A stretch of 64,000 bases of DNA from DASRDB01 sp035652815 (GCA_035652815.1 DASRDB010000022.1:489865-553864); one strand, 5' to 3'. Positions 44,907 to 55,397 are shown, numbered from the stretch's first letter. Numbers and translations: made by a program. The notes: generated by a model from the letters alone, not told the origin.

Positions 44907-46820
44907 ATGAACATGCGCGCATTCCCTCCCCGGCAGCCCTCGCACCCGAACACGTGGCGAACACTACCAGCTTATTTTGACGGCGCAACGGTTCGCCGTC
45001 GTTTGATCTTCACCATAGCAGCTCTCGTGGCGTTTGTCTGCGTAGCTGCTAGCGGTGGCATTGCCTCGGCAATGACAGGTCATGCAGCAGCACCTGCCCA
45101 ACCCAATTTCGGTCCGAACGTCTATATTTTCAATCCCAGTATGCCACAGAGCCAGATTCAGGCGACGGTGAACGCGGTGGCAAACCAGCAGGTATCGAAC
45201 CAGTTCGGAACGCAGCGTTATGCGCTGTTGTTCGAGCCGGGCACCTATGGTTCCAGCACTAATCCGCTCAACTTTCAGGTCGGCTACTACACGGCTGTAG
45301 CAGGTCTTGGCCTCTCCCCGAGCGATGTAGTCATCAATGGGTCTATTGACGTATACAATCAGTGCCTCGGCACCAACAACTGTACCGCACTGGTGAATTT
45401 CTGGCGCTCGCTGTCGAATCTGACCATCAACGTCACTACTCCGAACGCAGGCTGCTATAATGGCGAGTTCTGGGCGGTATCGCAGGCCGCGCCGATGCGC
45501 CGGGTGCATATTATCGGTCCCACTACCCTCATGGACTACTGCACCGCTCCATCGTATGCGAGTGGCGGCTTCATAGCTGATTCGCAGTTCGATGGCGGCA
45601 GCGTCATCAACGGTTCGCAGCAGCAGTGGATCGTCAGGAACAGCAAGCTTGATAACTGGACGAATGGCGTGTGGAACCAGGTATTTTCTGGTGTGGTGAA
45701 CGCGCCCGCTCAGTGTTTCCCTGCCCAATCATCATGCGGTGGCCCGTATACTACGCTTGCGGCCAGCCCCATAACGCGCGAGGAACCATATCTGTACGTT
45801 GATTCCGGCGGGAACTTCAACGTTTTCGTGCCATCGGTACAGCATAATTCCGCAGGCACCACATGGGGCAGCGGTCAAACGCCTGGCTCGTCTATCCCTA
45901 TATCGAGGTTCTTTATTGCGCAGCCATCGGACTCCGTAGCCACAATTAATGCGGCATTAGCTTCCGGCAAGAACCTTATTCTGACCCCTGGCATCTATAA
46001 CCTGAATCAGAGTATCATCGTTACTCATCCCGACACTGTAGTGCTGGGTCTGGGCTTTCCGACGCTAATTCCTCAAAATGGTATCATCTCAATGGCCGTC
46101 GCCAGCTCTAAGGGGGTCATGATATCTGGATTGATCTTCGACGCGGGCGCAACGAACTCTCTGGCGCTGCTGGTCGTTGGAGTTAGCCGCGCGGGCAGCG
46201 ACCCGTCCGATCCTTCAGCTTTGCAGGATGTGTTCTTCCGTATCGGTGGGGCTGAGCAGGGTCGCGCAACGAGCAGCCTGGTTGTTAATAGCAGTAATGT
46301 GATCCTTGATGACATCTGGGCGTGGCGTGCCGATCATGGTAACGGCGTAGGTTGGACCAGTAACACTGCGGATACAGGAGTGATTGTCACCGGCAACAAC
46401 GTAACTGCGTATGGCCTGTTCGTCGAACACTATCAGAAGTACGAGGTGATCTGGAGCGGAAATGGGGGTACGGACATCTTCTTCCAGAACGAGATGCCCT
46501 ACGACCCGCCAAGTCAGGCGGCCTGGATGGAGGCTCCCGGCGTTGATGGCTGGGCCGCTTTCAAGGTGACGAACAACGTGACCAGCTTCAGTGGATACGG
46601 TATGGGCAGCTACAGCTTCTTTAATCAGGGCGTGACCATTTATGCTGACCATGCCTTTGAGGTTCCCACTACGCTTCCGGCTGGTAGCCTTCACGATTTG
46701 CTCACCATTTTCCTCTCCACTGCCGGGTCTGGCGGCATCTTGCACGTGGTCAACGAAACTGGCGGCTCGTCAACTGCTGCGAACCCGGATACTCCGGTTA
46801 CAGTGGTGAGTTACCCGTAG
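44907..46820 (+). CDS. Secreted beta-helix protein, possibly GH55-like beta-1,3-glucanase
   Basis: A 637-residue protein. A signal peptide follows a basic start (RRRLIFTIAALVAFVCVAAS, cut near the AMTGHAAA region). The mature part has two halves that resemble paired right-handed beta-helices: NVYIFNPSMPQSQIQATVNA, QRYALLFEPGTYG, SDVVINGSIDVYNQC, and later SVATINAALASGKNLILTPG, TVVLGLGFPTLIPQNG and ALQDVFFRIGGAEQG. Similar Streptomyces proteins carry loose names (coagulation factor 5/8 or adenylyl cyclase). The two-helix plan recalls GH55. Start chosen at 44907 after GAGGAGACAAGAAG. The shared operator with the importer and beta-glucosidase supports an extracellular glucan-degrading role, which is inference. 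Confidence 0.7.
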   Translation: MNMRAFPPRQPSHPNTWRTLPAYFDGATVRRRLIFTIAALVAFVCVAASGGIASAMTGHAAAPAQPNFGPNVYIFNPSMPQSQIQATVNAVANQQVSNQFGTQRYALLFEPGTYGSSTNPLNFQVGYYTAVAGLGLSPSDVVINGSIDVYNQCLGTNNCTALVNFWRSLSNLTINVTTPNAGCYNGEFWAVSQAAPMRRVHIIGPTTLMDYCTAPSYASGGFIADSQFDGGSVINGSQQQWIVRNSKLDNWTNGVWNQVFSGVVNAPAQCFPAQSSCGGPYTTLAASPITREEPYLYVDSGGNFNVFVPSVQHNSAGTTWGSGQTPGSSIPISRFFIAQPSDSVATINAALASGKNLILTPGIYNLNQSIIVTHPDTVVLGLGFPTLIPQNGIISMAVASSKGVMISGLIFDAGATNSLALLVVGVSRAGSDPSDPSALQDVFFRIGGAEQGRATSSLVVNSSNVILDDIWAWRADHGNGVGWTSNTADTGVIVTGNNVTAYGLFVEHYQKYEVIWSGNGGTDIFFQNEMPYDPPSQAAWMEAPGVDGWAAFKVTNNVTSFSGYGMGSYSFFNQGVTIYADHAFEVPTTLPAGSLHDLLTIFLSTAGSGGILHVVNETGGSSTAANPDTPVTVVSYP

Positions 46821-46843
46821 TGCCTGATAGCTGATGAAATAGT

Positions 46844-46933
46844 CATGTCATGCTGAGCGCAGCGAAGCATCTTCCTAGCCAGACGATTCGTGCGTTGAGG
46901 CCCGAGATGCTTCGCTGCGCTCAGCATGACATG
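46844..46933. repeat. Double-hairpin intergenic repeat, copy 5
   Basis: Arms CATGTCATGCTGAGCGCAGC onward (46844-46872) and their exact complement (46905-46933) match over 29 bases. It lies between the convergent beta-helix gene and LacI gene and may serve as a two-way terminator. Arm sequence matches copy 1. Confidence 0.85.
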
Positions 46934-46992
46934 CTTCATAATCCCCTCTTTTTTGTCAACCTTCATCAGGTAGTAGTCAAGTAAAGAATTGT

Positions 46993-48015
46993 TTATGGGG
47001 CTAGCGGTCGGCAGGATTGGCGCTCGACAAACTGTGTGGGGAGAACAACGCGGGGGATTTCCAGCGGTTCCCCATTAATCAGGTGTAGGAGCATGGTTGC
47101 TGCGGTGCGGCCCAGCTCCAGGCGTGGCGCATGTATGGTGGTCAGGGGGGGACTGAGAAGTTCGGTGAAAGGGAGATTATCGAAACCGATCACGCTGACA
47201 TCCTCTGGCACGTTCTTGCCGAGTTCATGAAGCGCCCGGTACACGCCTGCGGCCTGGCGATCGTTCCCGGCGAAGATCGCAGTTGGTGGTTCCGGCAGTT
47301 CAAACATGGTTTTGGTTGCTAGATAACCGTCGGCTTCGCTGAAGTTTCCGTCGCATTCCAACTGTGGGTCGATGGGGATTTTGGCGGCATCAAGGGCGGC
47401 GCGATAGCCAGCAATGCGCTCGATGGCGTCCCTGGCCCGAATAGATTTGCCGATATAGGCGATCCGGCGGTGCCCGAGGGAGATGAGGTGGTTGGTGGCA
47501 ACAAATCCTCCTTCCCAACTGGTAATCCTTACCGATGGTGCGGGTGAGAGCAGCCCACCCTGGTTATGGATAAGCACAAAGGGCATTCCTGAGTGTTCGA
47601 GGTGTTCAATGGCCTCTTCAGATGGAAGGACGACGAGAATGCCATCTCCGGAGTGATCGGTGTTGATCCAATGCACCTCTTCCTCGGGTTCGTAGTGGGA
47701 TGAGGTGAGAATCATGCGTATTCCCGCCTCGCGCAGCACCTGGGCAGCACCCTCCAGGATGGGCAAAAAATATTCATCGTCCAGGCGCGGTAAGATCAAA
47801 TCCACCAGCCCGGTTTTCCCCTTACGTAAGGCGCGGGCCGCGCGATTGCGCACAAAACCATACTCCTCGATGATCTGTTCAACTCTTTCGCGAGTTGGGG
47901 CAGCCACATCGGTGCGCCCATTCAAGACTTTCGAGACGGTGGGTACCGAAACGCCTGCAATGCGCGCAATCTCCGAGATGGTTGGGCGTCCATCTGTGCT
48001 ATGCCGTTTTGCCAT
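46993..48015 (-). CDS. LacI-family regulator of the beta-helix/importer/GH1 regulon
   Basis: A 340-residue LacI-type repressor. HTH: TISEIARIAGVSVPTVSKVL, NGRTDVAAPTRERVEQIIEE. The effector domain includes LVDLILPRLDDEYFLPILEG, GDGILVVLPSEEAIEHLEHS, PTAIFAGNDRQAAGVYRAL and VIGFDNLPFTELL. AGGGAGACAGCG precedes the ATG at 48015. It stands between the beta-helix gene and the importer operon, and a common operator lies before both. Inference: it senses a glucan-derived oligosaccharide or glucose-type ligand. Confidence 0.87.
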   Translation of the reverse strand: MAKRHSTDGRPTISEIARIAGVSVPTVSKVLNGRTDVAAPTRERVEQIIEEYGFVRNRAARALRKGKTGLVDLILPRLDDEYFLPILEGAAQVLREAGIRMILTSSHYEPEEEVHWINTDHSGDGILVVLPSEEAIEHLEHSGMPFVLIHNQGGLLSPAPSVRITSWEGGFVATNHLISLGHRRIAYIGKSIRARDAIERIAGYRAALDAAKIPIDPQLECDGNFSEADGYLATKTMFELPEPPTAIFAGNDRQAAGVYRALHELGKNVPEDVSVIGFDNLPFTELLSPPLTTIHAPRLELGRTAATMLLHLINGEPLEIPRVVLPTQFVERQSCRPLAP

Positions 48016-48133
48016 CGCTGTCTCCCTTAGACTTTCTGAAATTTTCGTTCTTAATTATAGCACATCAGGAGCTAAATTACAGCCCCCTCACGCTGTATTT
48101 GCAAAATCAGGCATGAAAATTTCGCGAAGAGCC

Positions 48134-48201
48134 TTGACAACCTTTGCCAAAATCCGTATATTTATACTCATGCAAGGGATAACGATTTCGTAAAATATCG
48201 A
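48134..48201 (+). promoter_or_regulatory. Promoter and LacI-type operator before the importer operon
   Basis: TTGACA (48134-48139), 17 bases, TATATT (48157-48162). Operator GATAACGATTTCGTAAAATA plus TCGA (48178-48201) begins 15 bases after the -10 box and differs at 2 of 24 positions from the site at 44727-44750. The gap 48016-48388 otherwise holds a 185-base leader without a recognisable gene. Confidence 0.72.
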
Positions 48202-48388
48202 TAATTCTGATTGGGCAGTGTTCCCTGTAGAGGCCTGAAGAAGATCGTTTCAGGAGAGAACTGTTACTTGCTCAGCAGAAGAGAAGGGAGGTGTGCCGAA
48301 AAAACACGCATCAAGCGACGAAAAATTGGTTCAGTGACGACCTTTGTGATTTAACCGGTGCTTGATCTATTTTTTGAGGAGGTTCCCC

Positions 48389-50083
48389 ATGTCTCCCGAC
48401 CCTGCTCGTTTGTCCCGGAAAGCGAAGGCATCGCAAATAGTTGTCTTCTCCCTTTTGACCTTTTTTCTGATTGCACTGGCCGCCTGTGGCCAGGGAAACG
48501 CGAATCCCTCTTCGACTTCCAAGAGCAGCGTACTGACGATAGTTCCCAGCCCTAAGGGCGATTTTACCAACGGCTTCAGCCCCTATTCCTCTAGCGTCAA
48601 TTATGGCTCCCAGGGTTTGATCTACGAAACGTTGTTGTTCTTTGACCGCATGAATGGCAACATCACGCCCTGGTTGGCCCAGAGTTATGATTTCTCCAAC
48701 GGCGCGAAGACCGTGACGTTCCACCTGCGCTCGGGCGTCACATGGTCCGATGGTCAGCCCTTTACCTCTGCCGATGTTGTCTTCACGCTGAATATGCTCA
48801 AACAATATCCGGCGGCTGACGGCAATGGCCTCTGGCAATACCTGCAAAGTGTGCAGGCTCCTGATAACAACACCGTTGTCGTGAACCTGAAAAAGGCCTA
48901 CGTGCCTCTGCTCTGGTATCTGGCGGGTCAAACCTGGATCGTTTCCAAGCATGAGTACGCGAGCGCGGGCGACCCGACCAAGTTTGCCGACGACAACCCC
49001 ATTGGCACAGGACCTTTTGTACTCAATTCGTTTTCGCCCCAACTGATCGACCTGAAGAAAAACCCTCACTACTGGCAGCCGGGTGTGCCTGTCGTCAGCG
49101 AGGTTCGCTATCCGGCGTTCGATTCAAATACCAGTGCGGAACTGTTGCTGGCGCGCGGTGATGTAGACTGGACGGGCCTTTACACGCCCAATATTCAGCA
49201 GACCTACATTGCCAAAGACCCGGCCCATAACCATTACTGGTTTCCGAGCCGCAACGTGGTCATGCTGTACCTGAACACGGCCAAATATCCCTTTAATCAG
49301 CTTGCAGTCCGGCAGGCGATTAGCAGCGCCATTGACCGCCAGAAGCTCTATCAGGTTGCTGAGAGCGGCTATGCGCCGGTGGCTCATCCAACCAGCCTGG
49401 TTCTCCCGGCAGATCAGAGCAGTCTGGACCCGACTTACGCCAAAGCATCCTTTACGTTGGATACGGCTAAATCGGCCCAGTTGTTAGCCAGCGCCGGTTT
49501 TACGAAGGGGTCAGATGGCATTTATGTCGATAAAACCGGCAAGCGGCTTTCTTTCACCATCGATGTGGTGACTGGTTGGACGGACTGGGTCACGCAGGCG
49601 CAGATTATCGCAAGCAACCTCAAGGCGGTCGGTATTGATGCTACGGCGAACCCGGTCTCCTTTAACTCGTACTTCAGCGCGCTGCAGATGGGCAACTATG
49701 ATACGGCCATCTCCTGGACCAATCCTGGACCGACGCCGTTCTATCTGTACAACTCGCTGTTGAACAGCGTCGATAGCGCGCCCATTGGTCAGCAGGCCAG
49801 CTCGAACTTTGAGCGTTGGATGGACCCCAACACCGACAAATTGCTGGCTCAGTATGCCACGACCACCGATCCCCAGGTGCAACAGCAGGCTCTCTACGGC
49901 TTGCAGCAGATCATGGTTGAGCAAATACCGAGTATTCCTCTGGTCTTTGGCCCGACCTGGAACGAGTACAGCACCCGTAATTTTACGGGCTGGCCCACTG
50001 CCAATAATGCCTATGCCTCTCCGGGGCCGTTCGATTTCCCGGATGCGGAAGTGGTAATTCTCCACCTGAAGCCTGCGGCTTGA
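48389..50083 (+). CDS. ABC transporter substrate-binding lipoprotein, family 5 (Opp/Dpp type)
   Basis: A 564-residue extracellular binding lipoprotein. N-terminal hydrophobic stretch with lipobox IALAAC, then SBP_bac_5 blocks: GLIYETLLFFDRMNGNITPW, TVTFHLRSGVTWSDGQPFTS, IGTGPFVLNSF, and NQLAVRQAISSAIDRQKLYQ. Family members bind peptides, nickel or, in several Thermotoga and Archaea systems, cello- or gluco-oligosaccharides. The GH1 gene downstream favours an oligosaccharide. Start at 48389 after GAGGAGGTTCCCC. Two permeases follow but no ATPase. Confidence 0.86.
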   Translation: MSPDPARLSRKAKASQIVVFSLLTFFLIALAACGQGNANPSSTSKSSVLTIVPSPKGDFTNGFSPYSSSVNYGSQGLIYETLLFFDRMNGNITPWLAQSYDFSNGAKTVTFHLRSGVTWSDGQPFTSADVVFTLNMLKQYPAADGNGLWQYLQSVQAPDNNTVVVNLKKAYVPLLWYLAGQTWIVSKHEYASAGDPTKFADDNPIGTGPFVLNSFSPQLIDLKKNPHYWQPGVPVVSEVRYPAFDSNTSAELLLARGDVDWTGLYTPNIQQTYIAKDPAHNHYWFPSRNVVMLYLNTAKYPFNQLAVRQAISSAIDRQKLYQVAESGYAPVAHPTSLVLPADQSSLDPTYAKASFTLDTAKSAQLLASAGFTKGSDGIYVDKTGKRLSFTIDVVTGWTDWVTQAQIIASNLKAVGIDATANPVSFNSYFSALQMGNYDTAISWTNPGPTPFYLYNSLLNSVDSAPIGQQASSNFERWMDPNTDKLLAQYATTTDPQVQQQALYGLQQIMVEQIPSIPLVFGPTWNEYSTRNFTGWPTANNAYASPGPFDFPDAEVVILHLKPAA

Positions 50084-50185
50084 TGTCTGTTCAGTCAGAG
50101 GGAAGGTGTTAGCTGATTTCATCCGATGCCTTTCCCTCTGGCACCCATTGAAGCTGGCACATTTTTGATTGGAAGGAGTATCCAG

Positions 50186-51157
50186 GTGAAGCATTTGCTG
50201 CGCCGTATCGGCTTCTATCTGGTGGCTCTCTGGGCCTCGATCACGATTAATTTCGTAATTCCGCGTCTCGCGCCGGGTGATCCTGCGGGGGCGCTTATGG
50301 CGCGTTTTCAGGGCCGCATGAATCCGCAGGCAATTACAGCCCTCAAACTTCAGTTTGGTATCAGTAATGATCCGCTGTGGGTACAATATGTTCAATACCT
50401 GAATAATTTGTTTCATGGCAACTTAGGAACGTCCTTTACCTATTTCCCAACTCCCGTATCGACGGTGCTTGCGCAGGAGATTCCCTGGACGTTGGCGCTG
50501 GTCGGCATTTCAGTGATAATAAGCTTTACGCTCGGTTCGCTGATTGGCGTGCTGATCGCCTGGAAGCGCGGCTCGTTCATCGACAGCATTCTCCCGCCGA
50601 TTTTGACATTTTTCTCAGCCATTCCTTATTTCTGGCTGGCGCTAATCGCGCTCTATGTTCTTGCTTATACGTTGAACTGGTTTCCTCTCAATGGCGGCTA
50701 TTCGACCTCGGTGACGGTTGGTTGGAATAGTGATTTTATTCTCAGTGCGTTCTATCATGGACTGCTTCCTGGCATGACCATTGTGCTGGCCTCTATTGCT
50801 GGCTGGATGCTAGGGATGCGCAACACGATGATTACCACCCTGACCGAGGATTATGTGCTGCTGGCCGAGGCCAAAGGGTTGAGCGAGCGGCGCGTGATGT
50901 TTACCTATGCGGCGCGCAATGCAATTTTGCCGAATGTAACCAGCTTTGCCCTCTCGCTGGGCTTTGTGGTTGGTGGTTCGCTGCTTACGGAGATCGTTTT
51001 CTCCTATCCCGGCATTGGTTTCGCTCTTTTGCAGGCGGCGCAAAACTCGGACTACCCGTTGTTGCAGGGAATATTTCTACTGATCGCTATGGCTGTACTG
51101 GGGGCTAATTTCATTGCCGACCTGGTCTATGTTGTGCTTGATCCGCGTGTGCGTTAG
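50186..51157 (+). CDS. ABC transporter permease, DppB type
   Basis: A 323-residue membrane protein with six segments, matching the first Opp/Dpp permease. It has NFVIPRLAPGDPAGALMARF in the extracellular loop and the EAA-like coupling loop LAEAKGLSERRVMFTYAARN. The start is a GTG at 50186 with GGAAGGAGTATCCAG just before it; an ATG at 50126 would add an unusual N-terminus. It follows the binding protein by about 100 bases and precedes the DppC-type gene. Confidence 0.86.
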   Translation: MKHLLRRIGFYLVALWASITINFVIPRLAPGDPAGALMARFQGRMNPQAITALKLQFGISNDPLWVQYVQYLNNLFHGNLGTSFTYFPTPVSTVLAQEIPWTLALVGISVIISFTLGSLIGVLIAWKRGSFIDSILPPILTFFSAIPYFWLALIALYVLAYTLNWFPLNGGYSTSVTVGWNSDFILSAFYHGLLPGMTIVLASIAGWMLGMRNTMITTLTEDYVLLAEAKGLSERRVMFTYAARNAILPNVTSFALSLGFVVGGSLLTEIVFSYPGIGFALLQAAQNSDYPLLQGIFLLIAMAVLGANFIADLVYVVLDPRVR

Positions 51158-51172
51158 AAGGGAGTCATGGAG

Positions 51173-52222
51173 ATGAGTATGTTTCCCCAACCATCCAGCA
51201 GTGAAATGCCCACCTCGGATGCTGCGCCGATTGTAGAGGACGTGATTTCTTCTCCCGTAGCGCAAGCGACCACAGAGAAGAAGCTGATGCGCCGCTCGTT
51301 CCCATTGAGCGGCCCCTGGCAGATGCTGTGGCGGATTTTCACCCTCAATCGCAAGGCGACGATTGGCATCTGTATTGTGCTATTTTTTGTGCTGGTGGCG
51401 CTTTTCGGCCCTATGTTCATTCATACCGATCCCTCGGCGCTCTCCAATGACGTACTGGTTCCACCTTCGGCCTCTCATTGGCTGGGCACGACCCAGACCG
51501 GGCAGGATGTCTTTAGCCAGCTTATCGTCGGCACCCGTGTCTCGATTCTCTGGGGCTTTGCCACTGGTCTGATAGTAACTGCGCTTTCAGTAACCATAGG
51601 GCTAACGGCTGGCTACATCGGCGGCATCGTTGATGATGCGCTAACCTTGCTGATCAATGTCTTTCTGGTTATGCCGGGCTTCCCATTGGCGGTCGTTCTG
51701 GCGGCTTACCTGCCATTTAAGGGGCCATTGACGGTGGCGCTGGTTATTGCGCTGACGAGCTGGGCCTGGGGTGCGCGCGTTTTGCGCTCGCAGACGCTTT
51801 CGATGCGCCACCGCGATTTTGTCGAGGCGGCCCGCTCTGTTGGCGAGTCAACCTGGAGAATTATCTTTTTTGAGATTCTTCCCAATGAGATCAGTATTGT
51901 GGCGGCGGGCTTTGTCAGTACCGCTATCTATGTTATTCTGGCTGCGGCGGGTCTGGAGTTTCTGGGCCTGGGAAACGTCTCTGTGATTGACTGGGGTACA
52001 ATGTTCTACTGGGCACAGAATAACGACGCGCTTTTGTTGGGGGCCTGGTGGTGGTATGTTGCGCCGGGAATGTGTATTGCGTTGCTTGGGGCGGGACTGG
52101 CTCTAATCAACTTCGGAATTGACGAGGTAGCCAATCCGCGTTTGCGCGTGGAGACAGGGCAGGTCAGGCGTATCTTACGCCTGCCATTCTCGCGTTTGCG
52201 CAGGACGCAGATTGCGAGTTAA
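51173..52222 (+). CDS. ABC transporter permease, DppC type
   Basis: A 349-residue membrane protein, second permease of an Opp/Dpp importer. N-terminal cytosolic extension, then LNRKATIGICIVLFFVLVAL, PSASHWLGTTQTGQDVFSQL, and the coupling loop VEAARSVGESTWRIIFFEIL. AAGGGAG lies before adjacent ATGs at 51167 and 51173; spacing favours 51173. The C-terminal INFGIDEVANPRLR is typical. No ATPase genes follow; the GH1 gene does, after 56 bases. Confidence 0.86.
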   Translation: MSMFPQPSSSEMPTSDAAPIVEDVISSPVAQATTEKKLMRRSFPLSGPWQMLWRIFTLNRKATIGICIVLFFVLVALFGPMFIHTDPSALSNDVLVPPSASHWLGTTQTGQDVFSQLIVGTRVSILWGFATGLIVTALSVTIGLTAGYIGGIVDDALTLLINVFLVMPGFPLAVVLAAYLPFKGPLTVALVIALTSWAWGARVLRSQTLSMRHRDFVEAARSVGESTWRIIFFEILPNEISIVAAGFVSTAIYVILAAAGLEFLGLGNVSVIDWGTMFYWAQNNDALLLGAWWWYVAPGMCIALLGAGLALINFGIDEVANPRLRVETGQVRRILRLPFSRLRRTQIAS

Positions 52223-52278
52223 ATATCAATAATCCTCTTTTTCATCTCGAGAAGCATCACTAACGAACAGGAGAACGC

Positions 52279-53676
52279 ATGAGTTTTACCTTCGATGAGC
52301 GTACTGAGACCTCAGATGTGGCAGATCTGGCGCGGAGATTTCCCGCACATTTCCTGTGGGGCGCAGCTACTGCCTCTTATCAGATTGAGGGGGCAATCCA
52401 TGAGGATGGCCGGGGTTCCAGTATCTGGGACGATTTCGCAAACACGCCGGGCAAGACGTATCAAGGCCAGAGCGGCGAGGTAGCTGCCGATCACTACCAC
52501 CGGGTTGAGGAAGATACTGACCTGATGGCGCAGCTTGGTCTGAGCGCGTATCGATTTTCGATAGCGTGGCCGCGTATTCTGCCCGAGGGACGCGGCGGCG
52601 TCAACCAGCGCGGTCTGGATTTTTATGATCGACTGGTGGATAGGCTGTTAGCAAAAGGGATCGAACCATTCGTGACGCTCTATCACTGGGATCTGCCCTC
52701 AACGTTGGAGCGTGAAGGCGGCTGGCTCAATCGCGCTACGGCATATGCGTTTGCCGATTATGCAGAGATTGTGACGCGGCGGCTGGGGGACCGCGTGGCG
52801 AACTGGATTACGCTCAACGAGCCGTGGTGCAGCGCGTATCTGGGCTACGGAGTCGGCGTACACGCGCCAGGTAAGACTGATCGCCAGGCAGCTATCGACG
52901 CGGCTCATCATCTCCTGCTCGGACACGGATTGGCTGTGCCGAGAATGCGCGCCCAATTGACGTCCTCTGCGCAGGTTGGCATCACTCTGATCCTCAATCC
53001 AATTTATGGTGCCGACGAGCGAGCCGAGACGGTGCGTGATATGGAACTTGCTGACGAGTTTAGCAATCGCTGGTTCCTCGATCCGATCTATCGCGGAGCC
53101 TATCCCGAGCGGTTCTTTGAGCATATGGCGCTGAACCCGCCGCCAATTCAGCCCGGCGACCTGGATAGTATCTCCGTTCGACTGGATTTTCTAGGGGTGA
53201 ATAACTATTCGCGTTTGCTGGTGCGCGGTGCGAAGACACAGCCACTCCCCGACCGGTGTGAATTCGTTTCGCCTGTGCCTAACTCATGCTATACGGACAT
53301 GGCCTGGGAGATCTACCCAAACGGCTTACAGGATGGACTGATTCATGTGGCGAGCAATTATCCAGTGCGCAAGTTGTATGTCACCGAGAATGGGGCGGCC
53401 TTCCCCGATACCTGGGATGGCGGGAATACGGTCAGCGACCCCCGGCGCGTAGACTATCTACGCTCGTATATCACAGCCTGTGCCGAGGCCATTGAACAGG
53501 GCGTGCCTCTGGAAGGTTACTTCGTTTGGTCGCTGATGGACAATTATGAGTGGAGCGAGGGCTATACCAAACGCTTTGGAATAGTGTATATCGACTATCC
53601 AACGCAGCGCAGGATAATGAAGGAGAGCGGCCACTGGTATGCCTCGTTGCTGCATGCCTTTAAAGGAGAGAAGTGA
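52279..53676 (+). CDS. GH1 beta-glucosidase
   Basis: A 465-residue glycoside hydrolase family 1 enzyme, cytosolic (no signal peptide). N-terminal FLWGAATASYQIEGAIHEDG; acid/base glutamate in TLNEPWCSAYLGYG; nucleophile in LYVTENGAAFPDTW; VWSLMDNYEWSEGYTKRFGI near the C-terminus. It cleaves terminal beta-linked glucose (or related sugars) from imported oligosaccharides. CAGGAGAACGC precedes the ATG. As the last gene of the importer operon it would finish degradation of what the beta-helix protein releases outside. Confidence 0.92.
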   Translation: MSFTFDERTETSDVADLARRFPAHFLWGAATASYQIEGAIHEDGRGSSIWDDFANTPGKTYQGQSGEVAADHYHRVEEDTDLMAQLGLSAYRFSIAWPRILPEGRGGVNQRGLDFYDRLVDRLLAKGIEPFVTLYHWDLPSTLEREGGWLNRATAYAFADYAEIVTRRLGDRVANWITLNEPWCSAYLGYGVGVHAPGKTDRQAAIDAAHHLLLGHGLAVPRMRAQLTSSAQVGITLILNPIYGADERAETVRDMELADEFSNRWFLDPIYRGAYPERFFEHMALNPPPIQPGDLDSISVRLDFLGVNNYSRLLVRGAKTQPLPDRCEFVSPVPNSCYTDMAWEIYPNGLQDGLIHVASNYPVRKLYVTENGAAFPDTWDGGNTVSDPRRVDYLRSYITACAEAIEQGVPLEGYFVWSLMDNYEWSEGYTKRFGIVYIDYPTQRRIMKESGHWYASLLHAFKGEK

Positions 53677-53758
53677 GCATGGAAATTCCATGCTCACACA
53701 TGAAAGCATACCCTGGCAGTCCACTCTCGAAGATGCAAGGGGACTGCCGAGGTATGCT

Positions 53759-53760
<2 letters not shown>
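53674..53760. terminator. Pair of inverted repeats between convergent genes
   Basis: First, a palindrome TGAGCATGGAA / TTCCATGCTCA at 53674-53696, overlapping the GH1 stop. Second, AAAGCATACC and GGTATGCTTT arms (53703-53712, 53751-53760) with inner GGCAGTCC / GGACTGCC. They lie between the convergent GH1 and hflX genes and probably form a two-way terminator. Confidence 0.6.
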
Positions 53761-55090
<1,330 letters not shown>

Positions 55091-55397
55091 ATATACTCCT
55101 GAAAATGATGAATAGTGGTAGCAGAAAGGGGAAGATGGTCAGGTCATGGTGCGGGATAGCATCTGTGTGCGAGAATGTATTGTAAGCCTGCGGGCTGTAG
55201 ATGCACCTTCATGCAACCATCTTCTCCATAGGAAAACTTCTACTGGCGCGTGGACGCGCAGATAGCATGACGTTTTCCCGGTTAGAAGAAATGATTAGAT
55301 GAAGGTCAACATTGTTTGCTCCTGTATGTTGTATGTGTATATACAGTACAAGGCTTTTAAGCGAATGTCAAGTAGTATTTTTGGCGAGGAGAATCGC
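55091..55397. other. Intergenic gap with an imperfect inverted repeat
   Basis: A 307-base gap between divergent hflX and the deoxyribosyltransferase-like gene. GGGGAAGATGGT near 55128 and ACCATCTTCTCC near 55217 form a loose inverted pair. I see no gene and no strong promoter. Confidence 0.4.

Noticed and set aside
5491..46933. CRISPR array suggested by repeated sequences
   Set aside because: Copies are kilobases apart, palindromic and without spacers or cas genes.
48290..48343. Leader peptide of about 14 codons starting at a GTG before the binding protein
   Set aside because: The purine-rich site is only two bases from the GTG, and the peptide has no informative composition.
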